From Gammaproteobacteria bacterium (GTDB lineage Bacteria; Pseudomonadota; Gammaproteobacteria; Enterobacterales; Psychrobiaceae): a stretch of DNA of 52,132 bases. Location: NCBI GenBank assembly GCA_013214945.1, contig JABSRT010000029.1, forward strand, positions 1 through 52,132. Reading direction: 5' to 3'. This document shows positions 47,060 to 52,132 of the stretch, piece by piece (positions within the stretch are counted from its first letter, which is position 1; every line of letters begins with the position of its first letter). The notes beneath the pieces are model-generated. The model had not been told where the DNA came from. It did not search any database and saw only the letters and a program-made list of their open reading frames with translations. The position numbers and the translations under genes were made by a program.

Positions 47060-48907
47060 ATGGAGCAAAACTCTCAGTCTCGTTTGAAACTTTTAGTCGC
47101 CAAAGGTAAAGAACAAGGCTACTTAACCTATGCAGAGGTTAATGACCACTTACCTTCGGATATGGTCGATTCTGACCAAATCGAAGACATCATCCAGATG
47201 CTCAATGATATGGGTATCCAAGTATTTGAGTCAGCACCTGACCAAGATACCCTAATGATGTCTGAAAATAGCACCGATGAAGACGCAGCCGAAGCTGCAG
47301 CACAGGTACTTGCAACAGTAGAAAGCGAAATTGGCCGCACCACTGACCCAGTCCGCATGTACATGCGTGAAATGGGTACCGTTGAGCTGCTAACCCGCGA
47401 AGGCGAAATTGTTATCGCTAAGCGGATTGAAGAAGGCATTAAACAAGTTCAGGTTGCTGTTTCAGATTATCCGGCAGCCATTAGCTCGTTACTCGATCAA
47501 TACGATCGTTTTGAAGCTGAAGAAATTCGTTTAAGTGACATCATCACAAAATTCATTGATCCTAATGAAGAAGAGTTCATGGCTAATGCTGGCTCGCATA
47601 TTGGTTCGGCGTTAACTGATGAGCAGCAAACTAAAAATAGTAATGACCCTAAAAATAACACTGACGATGATGAAGACGAAGAAGAAATCGATCACGGTCC
47701 AGATCCAGAAGAAGCACGCGAGAAATTCGGCGAGCTTCGAGTAGCTTTCGACAAGGTTAAAGATCTTGCAAGCACTAAAGGTCGTGATCACGCTGACACT
47801 AAAGCTGCAACCAAAGATCTTGGTGAAGTATTCCGTCAATTCCGCCTAGTGCCTAAGCAATTTGATCGCATGGTTAAAAACATGCGCGACGTAATGGACC
47901 GTATTCGTGTTCAAGAACGTCTTATCTTAAAGTTTGCTTGTACGCGTTCTAAAATGCCAAAACGTGATTTTACCAAGGTATTCCCTGGTAACGAATCTGA
48001 TCCAACCTGGTTTACTGACGCGTTAAAATCTGGCGAACCTTATGTAGCAGCGTTAGAAGATAACAAAGTTGATATCGTCCGCGCAATTAAAAAGCTTAAA
48101 GCGATTGAAGTTGAAACTGATTTAACCATCAGCTCTATTAAAGACATCAACCGCCGCATGTCGATTGGCGAAGCTAAAGCACGTCGCGCTAAGAAAGAAA
48201 TGGTTGAAGCTAACTTACGTCTGGTTATCTCGATTGCTAAAAAATACACCAACCGTGGTTTACAGTTCTTGGATCTAATCCAAGAAGGTAATATCGGCTT
48301 GATGAAAGCGGTTGATAAATTTGAATACCGTCGTGGTTACAAGTTCTCAACTTATGCGACTTGGTGGATCCGTCAGGCGATCACTCGCTCGATTGCCGAT
48401 CAGGCACGAACCATCCGTATTCCGGTGCACATGATTGAAACCATTAACAAGCTAAACCGTGTTTCACGTCAAATGCTACAAGAAATGGGTCGCGAGCCAC
48501 AACCAGAAGAACTTGCCGAACGCATGCAAATGCCTGAAGACAAGATCCGTAAGGTACTTAAGATTGCTAAAGAGCCAATCTCAATGGAAACACCAATCGG
48601 TGATGATGACGATTCGCACCTTGGTGACTTCATTGAAGATACCACGCTGGAGCTACCGCTACAGTCAGCAACTTCTGAAGGCCTTAAACTGGCAACTAAC
48701 GACGTACTTGCAGGCTTAACAGCCCGTGAAGCGAAAGTACTGAGAATGCGTTTTGGTATCGACATGAATACCGATCACACGTTAGAAGAAGTGGGCAAGC
48801 AGTTTGACGTAACGCGTGAGCGTATTCGTCAAATCGAAGCGAAGGCACTGCGTAAACTACGTCATCCTTCTCGCTCAGAACAGCTTAAGAGCTTCTTAGA
48901 CGAGTAA
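47060..48907 (+). CDS. rpoD: RNA polymerase primary sigma factor RpoD (sigma-70)
   Basis: Housekeeping sigma factor. The ATG at 47060 ([20 protein letters not shown]) matches the gammaproteobacterial start and gives 615 residues; an earlier in-frame start adds 12 residues outside the family. Region 1.1 is at 1-80. Region 1.2 contains [22 protein letters not shown] very acidic spacer follows ([15 protein letters not shown]). Regions 2-3 include [20 protein letters not shown] and [20 protein letters not shown]. Region 4 has [19 protein letters not shown]. Last gene of the operon, closed by a strong terminator. Confidence 0.98.
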   Translation: MEQNSQSRLKLLVAKGKEQGYLTYAEVNDHLPSDMVDSDQIEDIIQMLNDMGIQVFESAPDQDTLMMSENSTDEDAAEAAAQVLATVESEIGRTTDPVRMYMREMGTVELLTREGEIVIAKRIEEGIKQVQVAVSDYPAAISSLLDQYDRFEAEEIRLSDIITKFIDPNEEEFMANAGSHIGSALTDEQQTKNSNDPKNNTDDDEDEEEIDHGPDPEEAREKFGELRVAFDKVKDLASTKGRDHADTKAATKDLGEVFRQFRLVPKQFDRMVKNMRDVMDRIRVQERLILKFACTRSKMPKRDFTKVFPGNESDPTWFTDALKSGEPYVAALEDNKVDIVRAIKKLKAIEVETDLTISSIKDINRRMSIGEAKARRAKKEMVEANLRLVISIAKKYTNRGLQFLDLIQEGNIGLMKAVDKFEYRRGYKFSTYATWWIRQAITRSIADQARTIRIPVHMIETINKLNRVSRQMLQEMGREPQPEELAERMQMPEDKIRKVLKIAKEPISMETPIGDDDDSHLGDFIEDTTLELPLQSATSEGLKLATNDVLAGLTAREAKVLRMRFGIDMNTDHTLEEVGKQFDVTRERIRQIEAKALRKLRHPSRSEQLKSFLDE

Positions 48908-48931
48908 TTCACTCGCGCTAGAGCCTAAGCT

Positions 48932-48966
48932 AAGCCGTTACCTTTAATCAGGGTAGCGGCTTTTTT
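48932..48966 (+). terminator. Rho-independent terminator of rpoD
   Basis: AAGCCGTTACC (48932-48942) pairs with GGTAGCGGCTT (48952-48962, one G-U pair) followed by TTTT. It also overlaps the end of soxR and may serve both. Confidence 0.92.
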
Positions 48967-49420
48967 ATGCCTGATTGTTTTTACGCTCAAGCAATACAGC
49001 GCCACTATTACCACCATCACCCAAGTAGTCATCCTTATTATATAAGGGACACTTGGTAAATGATAAACACCCACAACCGATACAATTTGAAAGGCTATCA
49101 CGCAAATTTTCTAACCGGCGTATGCGGTCATTAAGCAATTGATGCCATTGGGTTGATAACCCAGCCCAATCGGCTTGATTTGGCGTTCTATTGTCCGGTA
49201 ACCCAGCCAATGCCTGCTTAATTTCATCGAGGGTAATGCCGAGCCGTTGCGCCGCTTTAATCACCGAAACACGCCGCAACGTTTCAGGTTTATAACGGCG
49301 CTGATTACCGTCGTTTCTTACGCTATGAATAAGCTCTTTTTGTTCATAAAAATGCAAGGTCGACACCTTAACGCCGCAGCGCTTAGCGACTTGACCAACA
49401 CTTAATGGTGAATGTGGCAT
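48965..49420 (-). CDS. soxR: Redox-sensing MerR-type activator SoxR
   Basis: A 151-residue MerR-family dimer whose [2Fe-2S] cluster senses redox-cycling compounds. The N-terminal helix-turn-helix is LSVGQVAKRCGVKVSTLHFYEQ. Near the C-terminus the cluster cysteines C113, C116, C118 and C124 lie in CIGCGCLSFTKC, spaced C-x2-C-x-C-x5-C exactly as in E. coli SoxR. No soxS is adjacent. Outside the enterics SoxR usually drives small regulons directly; the near-perfect SoxR box in the divergent gap fits this. Confidence 0.95.
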   Translation of the reverse strand: MPHSPLSVGQVAKRCGVKVSTLHFYEQKELIHSVRNDGNQRRYKPETLRRVSVIKAAQRLGITLDEIKQALAGLPDNRTPNQADWAGLSTQWHQLLNDRIRRLENLRDSLSNCIGCGCLSFTKCPLYNKDDYLGDGGNSGAVLLERKNNQA

Positions 49421-49465
49421 GGTAACTCCTACAAAAGTGATTTTTTATCTTAATTAAAAAAACGC

Positions 49466-49496
49466 TTTACCTCAAGTTAACCTTAGGTTTTAAGGT
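49466..49496 (+). promoter_or_regulatory. SoxR-controlled promoter of the VOC-family gene
   Basis: The 18-bp CCTCAAGTTAACCTTAGG (49470-49487) differs from the palindromic SoxR box (CCTCAAGTTAACTTGAGG) at two positions. It sits between -35 TTTACC (49466-49471) and -10 TAAGGT (49491-49496), which are 19 bp apart. That over-long spacing is the hallmark of MerR/SoxR-activated promoters. Confidence 0.8.
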
Positions 49497-49534
49497 GGCA
49501 ACAGTTAATCAACTTTCAACGTAAGGAGCTAGCC

Positions 49535-49954
49535 ATGCTAACTATTGAACATTTAAACCTAGTAGTAAAAGACATCGATGCCACTCTCGCCTTCTACCAA
49601 GCCTTAGCGCCGCACTGGCGTGTTCGCACCAAAGGCCGATCCGACTGGCATGGCACCCTACGAAACTGGGTTCACTTTGGCGACGATTATCAGTTTTTAA
49701 CCTTTAATGACAGTGGCACTGGCGAAAACAGAGTGCTGCAAGGCAACACACTCGGCTTGACTCACTTTGCGCTGAGCACCAACAATTTAGCCGCGACGGT
49801 AACCCGTTTAATCAACGCTGGCTTTGCACCACGCACCGAGTTAAACGTAGAGGCCCACCGCCAAAACATATATTTTATCGATCCTAATGGCTACGAGGTT
49901 GAGTTAGTCCAATACTTTTCAGACATCCCAGCTGAACGCAATCTAACGACGTAA
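49535..49954 (+). CDS. VOC-family (glyoxalase/bleomycin-resistance-like) protein, likely SoxR target
   Basis: A 139-residue single-domain pair of vicinal-oxygen-chelate beta-alpha modules (about 1-65 and 70-130). Probable metal ligands are the histidine in IEHLNLVV, the histidine in LTHFAL and the glutamate in YEVELVQY. Such proteins isomerise, cleave or sequester reactive or toxic small molecules; no substrate can be given. AAGGAG lies 8 nt before the ATG. Expression under SoxR suggests defence against redox-active or electrophilic compounds. Confidence 0.85.
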   Translation: MLTIEHLNLVVKDIDATLAFYQALAPHWRVRTKGRSDWHGTLRNWVHFGDDYQFLTFNDSGTGENRVLQGNTLGLTHFALSTNNLAATVTRLINAGFAPRTELNVEAHRQNIYFIDPNGYEVELVQYFSDIPAERNLTT

Positions 49955-50124
49955 AAATGAATAAAGGTGCACTCAAGGCAGGTAATTAAGTCTTTAAGCC
50001 GATAAAAAACAAGCTTTTGCGGAATAATTAAGCGATTAACACAAATTATCTCGCAAGTAGGTGACGCAGCCAAAAAAAATGCTTATACTTATCGCCGCTT
50101 AAACATCTCTGTTTAGCATCTAAT

Positions 50125-50201
50125 GGCCCCTTAGCTCAGTTGGTTAGAGCATACGACTCATAATCGTCAGGTCCCCTGTTCGAGTCAGGGAGGGGCCACC
50201 A
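50125..50201 (+). tRNA. tRNA with CAT anticodon, probably tRNA-Ile2 (lysidine-modified)
   Basis: A 77-nt cloverleaf with encoded CCA. Acceptor stem GGCCCCT/AGGGGCC, D arm GCTC...GAGC, anticodon loop CTCATAA, T arm CCCTG-TTCGAGT-CAGGG. CAT anticodons belong to Met or to Ile2. The acceptor stem matches E. coli ileX rather than elongator Met, so Ile2 is favoured. The first anticodon-stem pair (T-C) is mismatched. The gene is the apparent attachment site of the integrative element that begins directly downstream. Confidence 0.93.
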
Positions 50202-50312
50202 CTTATACTTCCAAGCAAGTCCCAAAAAGCCTTACAACTCTTTAAAATCATAGTGTTTAATATAATTAGCGTCCTATAGCGTTTATTAATACCTTGTATA
50301 ATCCGAGTGTTT

Positions 50313-50380
50313 TAGTAACATTCATAGTAACACCAGCGCGATGTTACTAAACTCAGTGTTACTAAAAAAGGATGTTACTA
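50313..50380. promoter_or_regulatory. Array of five TAGTAAC/GTTACTA heptamers ending at the integrase start
   Basis: TAGTAAC at 50313-50319 and 50325-50331, then the reverse complement GTTACTA at 50343-50349, 50358-50364 and 50374-50380. The last copy touches the A of the integrase ATG. A TATAAT -10 lies just upstream at 50297-50302. The array has two sites in one direction and three in the other. This suggests arm-type integrase/excisionase sites or an operator for self-regulation. Confidence 0.6.
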
Positions 50381-51630
50381 TGGCTAGAACCACCAAACCG
50401 CTAACTAACACGGAAATAAAGCAGGCTAAGCCGAGAGACAAAGATTATCCTCTTTCTGATGGTAACGGCTTACAATTAAGAGTTAAATCAAATGGCTCTA
50501 AGCTATGGCTATTCAACTATTACCGCCCTTACACAAAGAAACGAGCCAATCTAAGTTTAGGCCGCTACCCTGATGTTACTTTGGCTAAAGCCAGAGAAAA
50601 AACAAAAGAGGCTCGCGAATTAGTCGCCCTAGATATTGACCCCCAAACACACAAGCAAGAACTTAGCGCACAAAAGAAAGAAGCTTTAAGCAATACTTTT
50701 GGTGTAATTGCTAACAAGTGGCTGTTATTAAAACGGGAACAAGTAAAGCTAGAGACAGCAGAAAAGGCATGGGCGACTTTGAGTAAGCATGTATTGCCCG
50801 AATTAGCTAATGTACCGATCAATCAAATCAAGCCTAAAACCGTATTAACTATTTTAAACCCTATTGCCGCTAAAGGTAGTTTAGAAACCGTCAAACGCCT
50901 TTGCCGAAATATAAACGAAGTCATGCGGCTAGCTGTAGCGTTAGGTTTGATTGAAGTAAATTATTTAACTGACATAACGAAAACATTTCCTGCGCCCAAA
51001 AAACAAAACATGCCTACGATAAAGCCAGAAGAACTACCCGAGCTAATGACAGCTTTGGGCAATGCCAACTTAATGAGAACTACAAGGTGTTTGGTCGCTT
51101 GGCAGCTACACACAATGACTAGACCTACTGAGGCCGTAACAGCTAGGTGGGTCGATATAGACTTAGATAAAGAAGTATGGGTAATCCCAGCTGAACGAAT
51201 GAAGATGGGAAAGGCGCATACTATCCCATTAACACCACAGGCAATTGCTTTACTTGAAATATTAAAGGCAATGAATGGCCAACGAGAATATGTTTTCGCT
51301 GGTCATAGGAACCCAAAAACTCATGCTAGCGAAAGCGGCGTAAATATGGCGCTAAAAAGAATGGGATTTAAAGATAGGTTAGTGGCTCATGGCATGAGAG
51401 CGTTAGCCAGCACCACTCTAAACGAGCAGGGCTTTGATCCTGATGTAGTTGAAGCAGCTTTGTCTCACATAGATAAAAATGAAGTGAGACGCGCCTATAA
51501 TCGCGCCGAATATATAGAACGCAGGCGTGTAATGATGCTTTGGTGGTCTGAGCGTATAGAGCAAGCAGCAACAGGACAACCAATGAAGCCCATAAGTAAC
51601 ATCACACAATTTAAAGTGATAAACAGCTGA
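50380..51630 (+). CDS. Tyrosine-type site-specific integrase (P4 type, DUF4102)
   Basis: A 416-residue recombinase. The N-terminal DUF4102 arm-binding domain (about 1-90) has LTNTEIKQAKPRDKDYPLSD and WLFNYYRPYTKKRANLSLGRYP. The core-binding domain covers about 100-200. The catalytic domain has R in TMTRPTEAVTARW, HGMRALAST with the H-x-x-R pair, LSHIDKNEVRRAYNRAEY with the final H, and the nucleophile tyrosine. The start at 50380 is chosen for AAGGA 8 nt upstream and the MARTTKPLTNTEI family N-terminus; a longer ATG frame adds 13 residues that fall within the heptamer array. It integrates at the adjacent tRNA gene. Confidence 0.93.
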   Translation: MARTTKPLTNTEIKQAKPRDKDYPLSDGNGLQLRVKSNGSKLWLFNYYRPYTKKRANLSLGRYPDVTLAKAREKTKEARELVALDIDPQTHKQELSAQKKEALSNTFGVIANKWLLLKREQVKLETAEKAWATLSKHVLPELANVPINQIKPKTVLTILNPIAAKGSLETVKRLCRNINEVMRLAVALGLIEVNYLTDITKTFPAPKKQNMPTIKPEELPELMTALGNANLMRTTRCLVAWQLHTMTRPTEAVTARWVDIDLDKEVWVIPAERMKMGKAHTIPLTPQAIALLEILKAMNGQREYVFAGHRNPKTHASESGVNMALKRMGFKDRLVAHGMRALASTTLNEQGFDPDVVEAALSHIDKNEVRRAYNRAEYIERRRVMMLWWSERIEQAATGQPMKPISNITQFKVINS

Positions 51631-51721
51631 TTAGTAGTCCGTTACAGCAGCATGCCTTGGATTAGGGTATTTTAAGATATTGAAACCCCCCAATAATAGT
51701 GGTACATTTCCCATGTTGAAG

Positions 51722-51756
51722 AAATCCGCTCATTTATTTGAAGCGGATTTTTTTAT
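51722..51756 (+). terminator. Rho-independent terminator downstream of the integrase
   Basis: AAATCCGCT (51722-51730) pairs with AGCGGATTT (51742-51750), followed by TTTT. Confidence 0.85.
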
Positions 51757-51814
51757 GCCTAAAATTCGCTTAATCCTAAGTGAGTTTTTTAATAAAAAAT
51801 TAGCACTAATCATT

Positions 51815-51838
51815 AACCAGCCTTCGAGCTGGTTTTTT
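51815..51838 (+). terminator. Second tandem terminator
   Basis: AACCAGC (51815-51821) pairs with GCTGGTT (51828-51834) around a TTCG-type loop, then TTTTT. The sequence after it (GTGCCTAAATTTCA) resembles that after the first terminator (ATGCCTAAAATTCG), so the two are probably a duplicated unit. Confidence 0.85.
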
Positions 51839-51892
51839 TGTGCCTAAATTTCACCATTTTGAATTGCCATATATTAATTATTGGAGAAATAC

Positions 51893-52084
51893 ATGAAAAA
51901 AATAATTCGCTTACCTGAGTTTATGGATTGTTACGGCTTATCTAAATCAACGATATACAAGCGTATTTCTGACGGCTTACTACCAAAGCCAATTAGCTTA
52001 GGTGCTAGAGCTGTTGGCTGGCCTGCGAACGAAGTGGGGCTGATATCTGACGCGCTTGCGTATTCCGGCGAACGTGAACACTGA
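51893..52084 (+). CDS. AlpA-family regulator, C-terminus probably replaced by an insertion-sequence end
   Basis: A 63-residue AlpA/excisionase-like DNA-binding protein. The winged helix MKKIIRLPEFMDCYGLSKST-IYKRISDGLLPKPISLG and ARAVGWPANEV are the family signature. The ATG at 51893 follows GGAGAAATAC. AlpA proteins promote excision or act as regulators of P4-type elements. After PANEV the usual helical ending is absent. Instead LAYSGEREH is encoded by GCGTATTCCGGCGAACGTGA, which matches IS21-family terminal repeats. The native reading frame was probably cut by that insertion, so function is doubtful. Confidence 0.75.
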   Translation: MKKIIRLPEFMDCYGLSKSTIYKRISDGLLPKPISLGARAVGWPANEVGLISDALAYSGEREH

Positions 52085-52132
52085 TTCCGGTTCATCGTGA
52101 ACACCTAATCATTCAATGCATTGCCCGACCTC
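52035..52132. mobile_element. End of an IS21-family insertion sequence (partial, runs off the window)
   Basis: Two tandem copies of a unit like ATTCCGG-N2-AAcGTGAACACT are present: TATTCCGGCGAACGTGAACA (about 52059-52078) and GATTCCGGTTCATCGTGAAC (about 52083-52102). Repeats of this form lie at IS21-family ends in front of istA. The left border is not precise because no target duplication can be seen. Neither istA nor istB is in the window, so the family call rests on the repeats alone. Confidence 0.5.

Noticed and set aside
47612-47839. Frame rich in Phe/Ile antisense to rpoD
   Set aside because: Complement of the acidic GAT/GAA-rich spacer of RpoD; composition artefact.
50125-50201. Elongator tRNA-Met as the identity of the CAT-anticodon tRNA
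   Set aside because: The GGCCCCT acceptor stem matches the Ile2 (ileX) type more than elongator Met (GGCTACG); identity still needs a model-based call.

Overview
The window looks like a chromosomal stretch of a marine gammaproteobacterium of the Alteromonadales (Shewanella/Colwellia-like). The evidence is gene order and protein similarity read by eye: tsaD upstream of rpsU-yqeY-dnaG-rpoD, a divergent mdh/argR pair, and ispB divergent from rplU-rpmA-obgE. Base composition is moderately AT-rich. No database search was run, so the genus is left open.

Layout. Positions 1-430 hold the promoters and boxA leader of an rRNA operon read leftwards out of the window. From 0.8 to 8.3 kb there are housekeeping and accessory genes: trhO, a DMT exporter, a frameshifted STAS protein, a cysteine-free sirtuin, ndh, a DCC protein, a lytic transglycosylase and rlmF. 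From 8.6 to 20.9 kb lies a complete polyol catabolic locus. It has a long-chain polyol dehydrogenase, a ribose-type ABC importer, a HAD phosphatase, xylulokinase, and its own transaldolase and transketolase, with a divergent SorC-type regulator. The best fit is D-arabitol to D-xylulose to xylulose 5-phosphate to the pentose phosphate pool. From 21.1 to 25.1 kb there is a signalling block: an orphan TRAP substrate-binding protein, a Cache-domain histidine kinase, a NarL-type response regulator, and a VpsT/CsgD-type regulator with the W-F-S-R motif of c-di-GMP receptors.

From 25.2 to 49 kb is mostly core genome: yihG, folA, obgE-rpmA-rplU, ispB, mdh/argR, a Dyp peroxidase, a Fur-boxed fbpABC ferric-iron importer, a GspA-GspB fusion, cca, folB-folK-uppP, plsY, tsaD and the rpsU-yqeY-dnaG-rpoD operon. 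At 49.0-50.0 kb soxR faces a VOC-family gene across a near-canonical SoxR box. At 50.1 kb a tRNA(CAU) gene is followed by a P4-type tyrosine integrase and an AlpA-like gene. This is the left edge of an integrative element that continues beyond the window. The AlpA gene appears to run into the end of an IS21-family insertion sequence.

The points most worth a second look are the TRAP-binding-protein/two-component/VpsT block, the cysteine-free sirtuin, the GspA-GspB fusion, the five-heptamer operator-like array at the integrase start, the direct SoxR-to-VOC circuit, and a roughly 345-bp inverted-repeat element inside the polyol operon.
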